DNA from: Staphylococcus croceilyticus
GTDB lineage: Bacteria > Bacillota > Bacilli > Staphylococcales > Staphylococcaceae
Reading direction: 5' to 3'
NCBI RefSeq assembly: GCF_002902575.1
Contig: NZ_PPRD01000006.1
Span: forward strand, 24,244-88,243
DNA: 64,000 nt
In this document: positions 43,367 through 52,904 of the stretch, in pieces
Position numbering within the stretch: position 1 is the stretch's first letter
Layout: each line of letters starts with the position of its first letter
Position numbers and translations under genes: made by a program
The notes under the pieces: generated by a model
Databases searched by the model: none
What the model saw: only the letters and a program-made list of their open reading frames with translations
What the model was told of the DNA's origin: nothing

Positions 43367-43831
43367 TTACCCCTCTTTCAAATTTGCATCTTTAACGATG
43401 AAATCGATTAAATTGTCACAAGATGATTGTACCATTTCATACACACCTTCGAAATTGTTTGTGTAATAAGGATCAGGTACATCACTCTCTTCCATGTTAC
43501 TAAATTCCAGCAATTTGAACAATTGTCCTTTAAGATTAGGATTAATCGACTTGATATTATTTACATTACTTTGATCCATTGCAATGATGTAATCGAAGTC
43601 ATCATTCGGTTCAAAAAGCTCACTAATCATACCATCGAAGGGTACATTATGACGTTTGAGAATATCTTGGGTACCCTCATGAGGAGGTTCACCTAAATTC
43701 CAACGACCTGTACCTCTTGAATGAACATTAATGCCAGAAATACCGCGATCTTTTAAACGCTCACGCATAATTGCTTCAGCCATAGGAGAACGACAAATAT
43801 TTCCTAGACAGACAAAAGCTACATCTATCAA
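43367..43831 (-). CDS. ptpA: low-molecular-weight protein-tyrosine phosphatase PtpA
   Basis: The 154-residue enzyme has the CX5R loop at its N-terminus (Cys8 to Arg14 in VCLGNICRSPMAEA) and the general acid Asp in SDVPDPYYTNN. I chose TTG 43831, 8 bases after GGAGG, because MIDVAFVCLGNICRS and the 154-residue length match S. aureus PtpA, a phosphatase secreted by infecting cells. In-frame sequence further upstream overlaps the ribosome site and is unlikely to be translated. Confidence 0.93.
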   Translation of the reverse strand: MIDVAFVCLGNICRSPMAEAIMRERLKDRGISGINVHSRGTGRWNLGEPPHEGTQDILKRHNVPFDGMISELFEPNDDFDYIIAMDQSNVNNIKSINPNLKGQLFKLLEFSNMEESDVPDPYYTNNFEGVYEMVQSSCDNLIDFIVKDANLKEG

Positions 43832-43971
43832 TATACATACCTCCAAACTATAATATAAAACCATTTTATAGTTAATTTAAACATTTAGAAAGTAATAAAT
43901 TTGCCAAATTCTATAAAAGTTTATTAAATATTCATACTTTGATAGAATATTGAAATAAAGAGGTGATGAAT

Positions 43972-44178
43972 ATGGCACAAAATAATGAAGAAATGATTAA
44001 AGATATTAGAAAGAAATTAAACATAGTTAATCAAGGTTTATTAAATCCGGATAAATTTAAAGAGGCAAACACACAAGATATTGAAGAAATTCATAGTTTT
44101 GTAATGTCTAAAGAGTCATTTTCACCGAGTGAAGTTACAGCGATAGCAGATGAATTAGGCAATTTGCGTCAAGACTAA
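43972..44178 (+). CDS. DUF1128 family small protein
   Basis: The 68-residue acidic helical protein ([21 protein letters not shown] ... [17 protein letters not shown]) matches the DUF1128 family found beside ampS in staphylococci. No function is known. I chose ATG 43972, six bases after AAGAGGTG; ATG 43966 and GTG 43963 overlap that site. It ends 13 bases before ampS and its last codons hold part of the ampS ribosome site region, so the two are likely an operon. Confidence 0.82.
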   Translation: MAQNNEEMIKDIRKKLNIVNQGLLNPDKFKEANTQDIEEIHSFVMSKESFSPSEVTAIADELGNLRQD

Positions 44179-44191
44179 GGAGGAAGTTCAC

Positions 44192-45439
44192 ATGGCAACA
44201 TTGAGTTTTGAAGAGAAATTACAACAATACGCAGAATTATTAGTAAAAGTAGGGATGAACGTTCAACCTGAACAACCTGTTTTTATTAGATCATCTGTAG
44301 ATGCAATAGAGTTAACACGCTTAATTGTTGAAGAATCTTATAAAGCAGGCGCATCAGATGTCAGAGTAGTTTATGGTGACCCTACATTAAGTCGTTTAAA
44401 ATTTGAATATGAGACTGTAGAGACTTTTGAAGATTCACCAGTAAAATCATATGACGTCGAAGAACGCATGGATTATGCAAATCGAGGTGCTGCTAATTTA
44501 GCGTTACTTACTGAAGATCCTGATTTATTAAATGGAATAGATTCTAAAAAACTAAAAGCGTCTCAAATGAAATACGCTCAAGCATTCAAAGGTTATATGG
44601 AAGGAAGCCAGAAAAATAAATTCCCTTGGGTAGTTGCCGCATTTCCTTCTAAAGCATGGGCTAAGCGTGTTTACCCTGAACTTTCAGAAGGGGAAGCATT
44701 TGAAAAATTTGTAGATGAAGTATTTGATATCGTACGCATTGATGGTAATGATCCAATTGAAAACTGGAAAAACCATGTTGAAAATCTGAGCGTACATGCG
44801 AATAAACTACAAGAGAAAAATTATAAAGCATTACATTATCTGTCTGAAGGTACGGATTTAGTAGTAGGCTTACCAGAAGGGCATATTTGGGAAGACGCTA
44901 CAAGTTACGTTAATGGCGATCAACAACCTTTTATTGCGAACATTCCTACTGAAGAAGTGTTCACAGCACCAGACCGCAATAATGTAAATGGTTATGTAAC
45001 GAATAAGCTTCCATTGAGTTACAACGGTACTATTATTGATGGGTTTACATTAACTTTCAAAGATGGTGTAATCGTTGATTATAAAGCTGAAAAAGGTGAA
45101 GACGTATTAAGAGACTTAATTGATACAGATGAAGGCTCTAAACGTTTAGGTGAAGTAGCACTTGTGCCAGATGATTCACCAATTTCTAATCGTAATACTA
45201 TTTTCTACAATACTCTATTTGATGAGAATGCATCATGCCATTTAGCTATTGGCTCAGCATATGGTTTCAACGTTAAAGGTGGCACTGAAATGACTACTGA
45301 AGAGAAGATTGCTAGCGGGTTAAATGATTCAAATACACACGTAGACTTCATGATAGGTAGTTCTGATTTAACAATTTACGGCATCCTTCATGATGGTAGT
45401 AAAGAATTAGTTTTTGAAAATGGGAATTGGGCACAGTAA
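44192..45439 (+). CDS. ampS: M29 family aminopeptidase
   Basis: The 415-residue metallopeptidase removes N-terminal residues from peptides. Family segments include [24 protein letters not shown], the metal-ligand glutamate in [21 protein letters not shown], the [23 protein letters not shown] segment with the second glutamates, and His/Asp residues in [12 protein letters not shown] and [16 protein letters not shown]. Two metals such as cobalt or zinc are used in relatives. AAGGAGGAAG precedes its ATG. Confidence 0.9.
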   Translation: MATLSFEEKLQQYAELLVKVGMNVQPEQPVFIRSSVDAIELTRLIVEESYKAGASDVRVVYGDPTLSRLKFEYETVETFEDSPVKSYDVEERMDYANRGAANLALLTEDPDLLNGIDSKKLKASQMKYAQAFKGYMEGSQKNKFPWVVAAFPSKAWAKRVYPELSEGEAFEKFVDEVFDIVRIDGNDPIENWKNHVENLSVHANKLQEKNYKALHYLSEGTDLVVGLPEGHIWEDATSYVNGDQQPFIANIPTEEVFTAPDRNNVNGYVTNKLPLSYNGTIIDGFTLTFKDGVIVDYKAEKGEDVLRDLIDTDEGSKRLGEVALVPDDSPISNRNTIFYNTLFDENASCHLAIGSAYGFNVKGGTEMTTEEKIASGLNDSNTHVDFMIGSSDLTIYGILHDGSKELVFENGNWAQ

Positions 45440-45478
45440 CATACTAGAAAGATAGATTATATAAAAGGGGTAGTCAAA

Positions 45479-46012
45479 ATGTCACAAAAGCAAGTTGAGA
45501 AAAAATCAATGTCTGAGTCAAAAAGTATTAAATCAAAACAAGTCTTTCCACAAGACACAAACCATCATCATACAATGTTTGGTGGTTCTTTGATGGCTAA
45601 CATAGATGAAATTGCTGCGATTACCGCAATGAAACATGCGAACGCTCAAGTAGTAACAGCATCTACAGATTCAGTTGATTTCTTAAGACCAATTAAAACA
45701 GGCGATATTACGTCATATGAAGCAATGGTAAGTTATGCAGGCACAAGTTCAATGGAAGTTTGTGTGCAAATAATTATTGAAGATGTTTTAAATAAAGAAA
45801 GACACTTAGCTGCATTAAGCTTTTTAACATTTGTAGCATTAGATGATGATGGTAAACCTGTACAAGTACCAAAGGTTTACCCAGAAACTAAAGTAGAAAA
45901 ATGGTTCTACGAAAGCGCACCTAAACGCGTTCAACGTAGAAAAGATAGACGCGAAGAAAGTAAAAGCACATTAGATTTCCTTTCAAACGCACAAAATATC
46001 GAAGAAGTATAA
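45479..46012 (+). CDS. acyl-CoA thioesterase (hotdog fold, YkhA-like)
   Basis: The 177-residue protein has one hotdog domain with PQDTNHHHTMFGGSLMANIDEIAAITAMKHA, where the Asn and Asp are catalytic in the YciA/YkhA group. The C-terminus is basic and extended (RVQRRKDRREESKST). It probably hydrolyses acyl-CoA in the cytosol; chain length is unknown. It follows ampS by 39 bases and ends before a strong terminator. Confidence 0.88.
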   Translation: MSQKQVEKKSMSESKSIKSKQVFPQDTNHHHTMFGGSLMANIDEIAAITAMKHANAQVVTASTDSVDFLRPIKTGDITSYEAMVSYAGTSSMEVCVQIIIEDVLNKERHLAALSFLTFVALDDDGKPVQVPKVYPETKVEKWFYESAPKRVQRRKDRREESKSTLDFLSNAQNIEEV

Positions 46013-46060
46013 AAAAATATAATAGGGAAAAGACCTAAATATAAAATTATGGTCAAATGA

Positions 46061-46104
46061 AAAAGGCAATTTCTATTAAAATATATAGAAATTGCCTTTT
46101 ACTT
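46061..46104 (+). terminator. intrinsic terminator after the thioesterase gene
   Basis: Arms aaaaggcaatttctat (46061-46076) and atagaaattgcctttt (46085-46100) are perfectly complementary. This isolates the repeat array at 46.2-46.9 kb from upstream transcription. Confidence 0.92.
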
Positions 46105-46167
46105 GTTAATTTATTTTAATGATACGTGTTAAATGAAATAATACGCGAGACATTTATTTTTAAACAT

Positions 46168-46196
46168 TTGAATGTAAAATTATATATAAATATACA
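46168..46196 (+). promoter_or_regulatory. candidate promoter facing the repeat array
   Basis: TTGAAT (46168-46173) and TATACA (46191-46196) are separated by 17 bases, each matching the consensus at 4 of 6. Transcription would start near 46203 and run into the first repeat unit. Moderate support only. Confidence 0.35.
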
Positions 46197-46220
46197 GTGT
46201 TATAGTAAGGATTTATTAAT

Positions 46221-46878
46221 GAACATAAGTGCTATGCACTTATGTAAGAAATTCTAAAGATGAACTACGAATGACGTTGTGTGCCCCTCGCGTTTTTTAT
46301 TGAACACAAATGCAATTGCACTTGTGTAAGGCGTACTAAGATAGATAACGAAACGTAGTTGAGTGACGCCTGAGGAATTTAAGTTTATTAATGAACGTAA
46401 GCGTTCAAACACTTACGTAAGTAGTTCTAAGGTAGATTACGAAGTGTAGTTGTGAAGACTCCTGGCTTTTTTCATATTGAACACAAGTGCAAATGTACTT
46501 GTGTAAGGCGTTCTAAGATAGATTACGAAATGTAGTTGCGTAGACTCCTAGGGGAGCAGTGCCAGTCGAAGACTACAGGCTGAGACGGCACCCCTGGAAA
46601 GCTTAGTAACATAAGTGAGTGAGTATCTATCTAAGAACGCCTTTACAAGACTACAGGCTTGAGCCTTTCCCACAGGAAAGCGCAACAACTTAAACAAGTG
46701 AATATCTACCTAAGAACTACTTTACAAGACCAAGGCTCGACCCAGCCCCCTAGGCAAGCATCTCAACTTAAGTAAGTGAATATCTATCTAAGAACGCCTT
46801 TACAATACTACAGGTCTAAGCCTTTACCGCAAGAAAGCGTCGCAACATAATGAGTAAATGTTCATCTAAGAATTTCTT
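46221..46878. repeat. nested inverted array of eight ~80-90-bp repeat units
   Basis: Four direct units begin at 46221, 46302, 46393 and 46479. Each opens with gaac plus a hairpin (for example acataagtgc / gcacttatgt at 46223-46245), then a core like aaggcgttctaagatagat and a tail like acgaa.tgtagttg. Four inverted units follow with cores at 46624, 46703, 46781 and 46860, period 78-79. Variant cores are in mirror order: unit 1 and unit 8 share aagaaattct and gatgaac; units 3 and 6 share aagtagttct and ggtaga; units 2, 4, 5 and 7 have aaggcg. The block is therefore a long imperfect palindrome with apex pairing of aggg/ccct near 46550 and 46595. No convincing gene lies inside. Confidence 0.85.
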
Positions 46879-46913
46879 TTCGAGCTAATAATACGAGGTA
46901 TTATAAATAAAGA

Positions 46914-46953
46914 AGCCAGTAAATAAATTATAAAAATCATTTACTGGCTATTT
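46914..46953 (-). terminator. intrinsic terminator of yfkAB
   Basis: Stem agccagtaaat (46914-46924) with atttactggct (46939-46949). Together with the terminator at 46061-46104 it isolates the repeat array. Confidence 0.85.
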
Positions 46954-46983
46954 TAGAATTTAAGTTCCAACCTCTTTTTTTAC

Positions 46984-48129
46984 TTAATTAAAGATGTGCT
47001 CGCTATGCATAGCAATTTCATTTTTTCTGAAATCCGTATTAGGATAATACATATTTTTAACTAACACATTTGGCCCTAAACAATGGAATGCTTCACAATG
47101 ACAATTTAGAGATTTCGCTAAATCACTAGCTAACCAAGTATTAAATACATCCGTTAACTTATCACGTTTAATATTAGAAATTGACCCATTTTCATCACCG
47201 AAATCGGTAACAATTACATCACCACTAAATACATTGACATTTAAACGACTACGTCCATCAGGGTCGTTACGCATAGTCACGTTTTTAGCATCTCTTAAAC
47301 GTTGCAATAACGCTTGGTCATTCTCATCATTAATACATGGATAAATAGGTAATGTACCAAACAACATCCACACATCTTCATCACGAATATCTAATAAATG
47401 ATGAATAGCCGATTTCATTTCTTTGAGCGATAACACATTAAGTTGACTCGCGAAGTCAGCAGGATACATAGGATGAACTTCATGTCTGCTACATTTCATA
47501 TCATTCACAATTTCATTATGTATCTTATCTAAATATGGTAAAGTGCTTTGATTTAACATCGTTTCAGCTGATACAAACATGCCTTGCTCAGATAAAGTAC
47601 TCGCATTATCTAACATTTGTTCATATAATTTTAATTTTGCTTTCAATGGTGGTTGTTTCTTCATCGCGCCGAAACCAACATCAGTAAATTCTTGTATTGT
47701 CCCCCAGTTATGAGAAATATGCATCACATCGATATATTCAGCAATATCTAAGTATCGATCTTGAGGAAGTGTTAAATTAGAATTCATTTGTACATAAATA
47801 CCGCGATTTTGCGCATATTTTAAAAGTGGCTTCACCACATTTTTAATGGATTTCTTAGAAAACATTGGTTCGCCACCAGTAATAGACATTGTACGTAAAT
47901 GAGGGATTTCATCTAAACGTCTATAAATAAGGTCCATAGGTAGAGGATCTGGATCTTTCGTTTGTAATGTGTAACCTACAGCACAATGACTGCATCGCAT
48001 ATTACATAAATTAGTGGTAGTAAATTCAATATTACTTAAAGTTAAGTTCCCATGTTCTTCGATGTCGTTATAAGCTTCCCACGGATCATTTGTGATAGAA
48101 ATGGGTTTTTTACTATTTGTCATCAACAT
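46984..48129 (-). CDS. yfkAB: radical SAM protein YfkAB with C-terminal CxCxxxxC motif
   Basis: The 381-residue protein has the radical SAM cluster motif CNMRCSHC (CxxxCxxC) after TTNLCN, the SAM-binding TGGEPMFS and the C-terminal CHCEAFHC that defines the YfkAB family. It is presumed to bind at least one 4Fe-4S cluster and to start radical chemistry on an unknown substrate. AGGAG lies 8 bases before the ATG at 48129. It is monocistronic and lies beside the unusual repeat array. Confidence 0.9.
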   Translation of the reverse strand: MLMTNSKKPISITNDPWEAYNDIEEHGNLTLSNIEFTTTNLCNMRCSHCAVGYTLQTKDPDPLPMDLIYRRLDEIPHLRTMSITGGEPMFSKKSIKNVVKPLLKYAQNRGIYVQMNSNLTLPQDRYLDIAEYIDVMHISHNWGTIQEFTDVGFGAMKKQPPLKAKLKLYEQMLDNASTLSEQGMFVSAETMLNQSTLPYLDKIHNEIVNDMKCSRHEVHPMYPADFASQLNVLSLKEMKSAIHHLLDIRDEDVWMLFGTLPIYPCINDENDQALLQRLRDAKNVTMRNDPDGRSRLNVNVFSGDVIVTDFGDENGSISNIKRDKLTDVFNTWLASDLAKSLNCHCEAFHCLGPNVLVKNMYYPNTDFRKNEIAMHSEHIFN

Positions 48130-48281
48130 TATTATTACTCCTAAACTTATAAATTCCTTTCTCCGTTGCTAAAAAGTACAGTAAACATTATTAAGATTAT
48201 ATCCCTTTTTGTCAAATTCTGTTAGGATAAAACTAACGTAATAGTTAAATAAAATAATTTTTTAAAGGAGTGTTCATTTTA

Positions 48282-48443
48282 ATGGACGAAAAACAAACTA
48301 TTGATCAAATTAAAAGTCGTTTATCAAAATTCTTAGAAGATATCGATCATGTTAACCCGGATGAAGTAAGTGTAGAAGATATCGATGAGTGGATTGGATT
48401 ACTAGATCAACTAGAAGAAAAAGTTAAACAAGTCTCTAAATAA
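48282..48443 (+). CDS. SE1561 family small acidic protein
   Basis: An ATG 11 bases after AAAGGAG opens a 53-codon frame that begins MDEKQTIDQIKSRLSKFLED and ends QLEEKVKQVSK. It is acidic and fully helical in appearance, without membrane segments. The sequence fits the staphylococcal SE1561 family of unknown function. The DJ-1-like gene follows after 71 bases without an obvious terminator, so the two may be co-transcribed. Confidence 0.75.
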   Translation: MDEKQTIDQIKSRLSKFLEDIDHVNPDEVSVEDIDEWIGLLDQLEEKVKQVSK

Positions 48444-48514
48444 ATTTTATGTTTAAAGCACCTTAAACTTGTCTATATATTAAATATAAATTAGTTAAGA
48501 AAGGTGATACACAT

Positions 48515-49033
48515 ATGGCTAAAAAAGTAGCAATTATCTTAGCAGACGAATTTGAAGATATCGAATTAACAAGTCCTAAAGAAGCTTTAGAAGAAGCTGG
48601 ATTTGAAACTGAAATTATTGGAGATACTGCTAACGCAGAAGTCGTTGGTAAACATGGCGAAAAAGCTACAGTAAATGTAAGCATTGCAGATGCTAAACCA
48701 GAAGACTATGATGCATTATTAATTCCTGGTGGCTTCTCTCCAGACCACTTACGTGGAGATGCTGAAGGTCGCTATGGCGCATTCGCTAAATACTTCACTA
48801 AAAATGACGTACCAACATTCGCAATTTGCCATGGCCCTCAAGTTTTAATCGATACTGACGACTTAAATGGTCGTACTTTAACTGCTGTATTAAACGTACG
48901 TAAAGATTTATCTAACGCAGGTGCAAACGTGGTTGATGAATCAGTAGCAGTTGACAAAAATATCGTTACAAGCCGTACACCTGACGATTTAGATGATTTC
49001 AATAGAGAAATCGTAAAACAATTAGAAGACTAA
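48515..49033 (+). CDS. DJ-1/PfpI family protein (general stress protein 18-like)
   Basis: The 172-residue protein has the nucleophile elbow [10 protein letters not shown] with Cys105-His106, and [12 protein letters not shown] near the N-terminus with an acidic residue that usually supports the cysteine. This is the YraA/PfpI subgroup, reported as protein deglycase or chaperone-like in relatives. Activity here is inferred. AAAGGTG precedes the ATG. A strong terminator follows. Confidence 0.9.
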   Translation: MAKKVAIILADEFEDIELTSPKEALEEAGFETEIIGDTANAEVVGKHGEKATVNVSIADAKPEDYDALLIPGGFSPDHLRGDAEGRYGAFAKYFTKNDVPTFAICHGPQVLIDTDDLNGRTLTAVLNVRKDLSNAGANVVDESVAVDKNIVTSRTPDDLDDFNREIVKQLED

Positions 49034-49083
49034 TGAGTTTAATATAATTAACTAGCATTTGAAACATGTATTTATTGTAACCG

Positions 49084-49125
49084 AAGCTGTCCACGAAGTC
49101 ACTGACTTTGTGGACAGCTTTTTGA
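49084..49125 (+). terminator. intrinsic terminator
   Basis: Arms aagctgtccac (49084-49094) and gtggacagctt (49110-49120) with an inner aagt/actt pairing, then TTTGATTTTT. Confidence 0.92.
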
Positions 49126-49262
49126 TTTTTGTCTATTTGTATAGACTCAGGTCTCATGCCTAATACACCTTGGGACTGATTTTTAATGATAAGTATAGCT
49201 AAAAATATAAAGTACTGTTAAACTCTCAATTATAGAGTGAGTTTAAGTAAAGGAGCTAGCGC

Positions 49263-50075
49263 ATGAAAAGAAGCCAAAGATATAACAACTCGCCTGAGAG
49301 CTATTCACATTATCATAATGAACCCCATTATAATACGTATTACAGACCTGTAGGCAAACCGCCTAAAAAGAAAAAAAGTAAGCGTATTTTTTTAAGAATA
49401 TTTATTATTTTAGCCATCCTATTTGCCTTGTTTACTGGTTTAATGTATTTCTTATCATCTAGAGCGAATGTGGAGGCTTTACAAACGATTGAAAATAAAA
49501 GTAGTTATGTTCCAGTAGATAATATGCCTGATTATGTAAAAGGGGCATTTATTTCTATGGAAGATGAACGATTTTATAAACATCATGGATTCGATGTTAA
49601 AGGTACTGTCCGTGCTATATTTTCAACTATAGGTGAACATGACGTTCAAGGTGGAAGTACCATCACGCAACAAACTGTTAAAAACTATTATTATAGTAAT
49701 GAACGATCGTTTACTAGAAAACTTAAAGAACTGTTTGTAGCACACAAAGTCGAACAAGAATATAATAAAAATCAGATCCTAAGTTTCTATTTAAATAATA
49801 TTTATTATGGCAGTGACCAATACACAATTGAAAGTGCCGCAAACTATTACTTTGGTACTACAACAAATCAAAACAATAGCAGTATGTCTCAAATTACTGT
49901 ATTACAAAGTGCTATTTTAGCAAGTAAAGTGAATGCACCTAGTGTGTATGACATCAATAATATGTCCGATAATTTTAAAAATCGTATTAAAACAAATTTA
50001 GAAAAAATGAAACAACAAGATTATATTAATGATAGCCAATACCAAGAAGCATTATCACAATTAAATAATTATTAA
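49263..50075 (+). CDS. sgtB: monofunctional peptidoglycan glycosyltransferase
   Basis: The 270-residue GT51 enzyme polymerises lipid II into glycan strands. It has a basic cytoplasmic N-terminus, one membrane helix ([23 protein letters not shown], about 45-67) and the catalytic glutamate region [16 protein letters not shown]. The [12 protein letters not shown] and [22 protein letters not shown] motifs follow. There is no transpeptidase domain. It belongs to the VraSR regulon in S. aureus, and vraSR lies 8 kb upstream. Confidence 0.95.
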   Translation: MKRSQRYNNSPESYSHYHNEPHYNTYYRPVGKPPKKKKSKRIFLRIFIILAILFALFTGLMYFLSSRANVEALQTIENKSSYVPVDNMPDYVKGAFISMEDERFYKHHGFDVKGTVRAIFSTIGEHDVQGGSTITQQTVKNYYYSNERSFTRKLKELFVAHKVEQEYNKNQILSFYLNNIYYGSDQYTIESAANYYFGTTTNQNNSSMSQITVLQSAILASKVNAPSVYDINNMSDNFKNRIKTNLEKMKQQDYINDSQYQEALSQLNNY

Positions 50076-50087
50076 GTTATTGTTATG

Positions 50088-50132
50088 AATGAAGAGTAAG
50101 ATGCGTATAAAATCTTAATCTTCATTTTTTAT
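50088..50132 (+). terminator. intrinsic terminator of sgtB
   Basis: Outer stem aatgaaga (50088-50095) with tcttcatt (50119-50126) and an inner taagat/atctta pairing, followed by TTTTATTTG. Confidence 0.85.
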
Positions 50133-50252
50133 TTGTTTAGATAGTTAAAATGCTTTGAGAGTGGAGATAGCTATTATAAAATAATAAATGTTGAAGTTGG
50201 AAATATTCACGAGCAGTTATTATAATTCATTTTCAGAAAAGGAGGGGAAACA

Positions 50253-51056
50253 ATGCCTAAAATTACTAAAATTGAAGTTCAAAAGAAAAATACGGAACGT
50301 TTCAATCTGTTCTTAGACGGAGAGTTTGAAATGGGTATAGATATCGATACGTTGGTGAAATTTAATTTAAAAAAGGGACAAGTTGTTGAAGCGGCTGAGA
50401 TGGAACAAATCCAGAAATACGAACATTATAGACTAGGTGTTAATATAGCCATTCAATATCTATCTTATAAGAAGAGAACTGAGAAAGAAGTGCGCCAACA
50501 TTTAGAGAAGAGTGAAATTAGTGATTTGGCAATTCAACAAGTTATTGATTACTGTTATAAAGAAAAATATATTAATCACAATGATTACGCTGAAAGTTTA
50601 AAAAATACAATGATTAATACTACAGATAAAGGGTCGGAAGTGTATAAGCAGAAATTGTATCAAGTAGGGATAGAACCTAACATTATTAATCATTTCGTGG
50701 CGATTTATGAAGAAGAACAGCCATTAGAAGCGGTGGTTAATGTAGCTCAAAAAATAATGAAAACTAAAAAAGGTCCAGAAAGTAAAGTAAAACAAAAAGT
50801 ATTGCAGAGCTTAATTCAAAAGGGTTACTCCATGGAAGTAGCTAACCAAGCTATGAGTGAATTAGACTTTACGCAAGATGAAGCAATGATGGACAATTTG
50901 TTACAACGTGATTTAGAAAAAGTTTATAACAAACAGCGTCGTAAATATGATGGACAAATGCTTGTGATGAAAACCATTGAGTCGCTTATGAGAAAAGGTT
51001 ATAAATATGATAAAATTAAAGATAAATTAGAAGAAAGTGGTATTTCTGATGAATGA
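50253..51056 (+). CDS. recX: recombination regulator RecX
   Basis: The 267-residue protein contains the RecX repeats of three-helix bundles ([64 protein letters not shown]). It caps or remodels RecA filaments. The length matches the long Gram-positive form. AAAGGAGGGG precedes its ATG. It overlaps the next gene by 8 bases. Confidence 0.93.
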   Translation: MPKITKIEVQKKNTERFNLFLDGEFEMGIDIDTLVKFNLKKGQVVEAAEMEQIQKYEHYRLGVNIAIQYLSYKKRTEKEVRQHLEKSEISDLAIQQVIDYCYKEKYINHNDYAESLKNTMINTTDKGSEVYKQKLYQVGIEPNIINHFVAIYEEEQPLEAVVNVAQKIMKTKKGPESKVKQKVLQSLIQKGYSMEVANQAMSELDFTQDEAMMDNLLQRDLEKVYNKQRRKYDGQMLVMKTIESLMRKGYKYDKIKDKLEESGISDE

Positions 51057-51363
51057 TAAAAAACTCAGTGATATGTCTGAACAAGAATTAAGACATGAGA
51101 TTCAAACGTATAAAGAAAAAATGCGCAAAGCAGAAATGAATGGCATAATGAATGAATATGATGTCTATCAAAGTAAAGTGATTGTAGCAGAAAGCTATTT
51201 AGTTGATCGTACTAAAATTGAACTTGGCAGAATATATAAATTAACAGATGGTAGTGAACAATATTTTAAAGTTGAACGGTTAAAAGGTATCTTCGCATGG
51301 GGGTATAGAATTAATAGTTCTAATCCTGAGGAAGGTTTACCAATCGCTTTATTAAAAATTTAG
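51049..51363 (+). CDS. YfhH family protein
   Basis: The 104-residue protein ([32 protein letters not shown] ... [19 protein letters not shown]) has an N-terminal helical pair and a C-terminal SH3-like beta domain ([32 protein letters not shown]), the YfhH family. Function unknown. I chose ATG 51049, overlapping recX by 8 bases; a GTG at 51037 would add four residues without a ribosome site. It is followed by the TagH-like gene after 15 bases. Confidence 0.82.
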   Translation: MNDKKLSDMSEQELRHEIQTYKEKMRKAEMNGIMNEYDVYQSKVIVAESYLVDRTKIELGRIYKLTDGSEQYFKVERLKGIFAWGYRINSSNPEEGLPIALLKI

Positions 51364-51378
51364 AAGGATGTAACAAGA

Positions 51379-52896
51379 ATGGGAAGTTCAATAGTTTTAA
51401 AGTTACTTAACGTTACGCAATATTATAGAAACAAAAAAGATAGGAAATGGTATTTACCATATGGCTATGCTGCTGAAGACATTGAATTAAATAAAATATC
51501 TTTGCATATATATCAAGGTGAAGCGCTAGCAATTATTGGAGAACCTGGCTCATCAAAAACATTGCTTGGTAGAATCATGTCTGGTGATATCAAGCCCGAT
51601 AGAGGGAAAGTACTCCAATCGGTTTCTACATATTATGGTGATATTAAAGATAAACATTTATTAGATATTACAGTAAAAGAATATACTAATGATATTCAAC
51701 GCTTATTTACATATGAAACGTCCTCACATAGTGTGGAGCAAATTATTAAATTCGCACATTTGGATGACAAAGCTTCTACAAAAGTGAATGAACTTAGTCA
51801 TTCAGAATTTGCACAATTGATATTAAGTATTGCTAGAGTATGTCGCAATGAAGTGATTATCTTAAATCACATTATTGAACATCTTAATGAAGACTTTTTA
51901 GAGAAAGCGAAACAACTGTCTAAAGATTATGTTTCTGAGAATTTGTCCATCGTCTTTATTGATAATGATGTAGATAAAGTCGCTAAAGTTAGTAACTACG
52001 TCGCATGGATTTCACATGGGCAATTACGTTTAGAAGGCTCACTAAATCAAGTGTTACCTGTATTTAGAGAGCATGAACGTGATAGATTAAGCATTGAAGG
52101 TGAAGAAGAACAACAAAACTTTGACCTGGATTGGAAAGAAAGTCGAAGTAGATTACCTGAAATGAGTTATAACTTTAAAAGAGTTGAACGATATAAACAT
52201 GTCAAAATTCCAGATTTCATAGTAAAATTTTGGACGATATTAATTGTCGGATTATTAGCTTTCGTATTATTTGCTGCAATGGTAGTAAATAATGTTGGCA
52301 AAGTTGAAATACCAGCCAATGAAGTTCAAAAGAAAGTGCAGAATAAAGATAAAGATCCATTTGAAGATAAACTGGCATACGGCATTGTTCTTGATAAATC
52401 AGTTAAACTTAATGGAGAAGAAAATCGCAATATACCTAAATATAGTTTCGTTACTATTACAGGAGAAAGCGCTAAAAATTATCGCGTTATTGTGGATGAT
52501 AAAAATTATGAGATTGGGAAAAGTAAACTGCAATATTTTAATCCGGCTGCACTTTATGAATCTCATGAATTTAAAACATTAGCTCCATATATGAAATCAA
52601 ATTATAGTAATTACGTTGATTATTTCAATGGTCAATTACATAAAAAGCATGAGCAAGTTAAGAAAACACTTGTACCAGAAAAAGACCAACGCTTTGTTGT
52701 TCCTATCACACAACAACCTATTGATATGTTATTTAATGATGAGAATAAATTAACTGGTTTTGTTTATCCCATCGTAGACAAAGATAAATTGAAAGACAAA
52801 TATCATATTAAACAAGATTTATGGACGGTTAAAACGAGCGATGGCTATTTAATTGCTGATATGAAGAACAATAAATGGATTTATGTGGAATTGTAG
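51379..52896 (+). CDS. TagH-like ABC protein with degenerate ATPase and extracytoplasmic domain
   Basis: Residues 1-230 resemble the ATPase of the teichoic acid exporter TagH, but several motifs are broken. Walker A is GEPGSSKT (54-61) with the lysine kept; the signature is LSHSE instead of LSGGQ; and the Walker B region EVIILNHIIEH lacks the Asp-Glu pair. The switch-histidine position appears replaced (IDNDVD). Residues about 282-303 form one membrane helix, and 200 residues follow outside, beginning with an SH3-like segment (GIVLDKSVKLNGEENRNIPKYSFVTI). The layout recalls TagH with its C-terminal extension. It probably binds but hydrolyses ATP poorly or not at all. It pairs with the permease 8 bases downstream. 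Confidence 0.7.
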   Translation: MGSSIVLKLLNVTQYYRNKKDRKWYLPYGYAAEDIELNKISLHIYQGEALAIIGEPGSSKTLLGRIMSGDIKPDRGKVLQSVSTYYGDIKDKHLLDITVKEYTNDIQRLFTYETSSHSVEQIIKFAHLDDKASTKVNELSHSEFAQLILSIARVCRNEVIILNHIIEHLNEDFLEKAKQLSKDYVSENLSIVFIDNDVDKVAKVSNYVAWISHGQLRLEGSLNQVLPVFREHERDRLSIEGEEEQQNFDLDWKESRSRLPEMSYNFKRVERYKHVKIPDFIVKFWTILIVGLLAFVLFAAMVVNNVGKVEIPANEVQKKVQNKDKDPFEDKLAYGIVLDKSVKLNGEENRNIPKYSFVTITGESAKNYRVIVDDKNYEIGKSKLQYFNPAALYESHEFKTLAPYMKSNYSNYVDYFNGQLHKKHEQVKKTLVPEKDQRFVVPITQQPIDMLFNDENKLTGFVYPIVDKDKLKDKYHIKQDLWTVKTSDGYLIADMKNNKWIYVEL

Positions 52897-52904
52897 GTGG
52901 AAAA

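Noticed and set aside
43059..43466. A 135-codon plus-strand frame opposite the YtxH-like and ptpA genes
   Set aside because: It spans two real minus-strand genes in antisense and has no translation signals or recognisable domain.
46221..46878. CRISPR array
   Set aside because: Repeats are imperfect, 78-96 bases apart, in two orientations and mirror-ordered, with no uniform spacers and no cas genes nearby.
52292..52582. A 96-codon frame inside the TagH-like gene
   Set aside because: It is a shadow of the real reading frame, lysine-rich through AT bias, without start signals.
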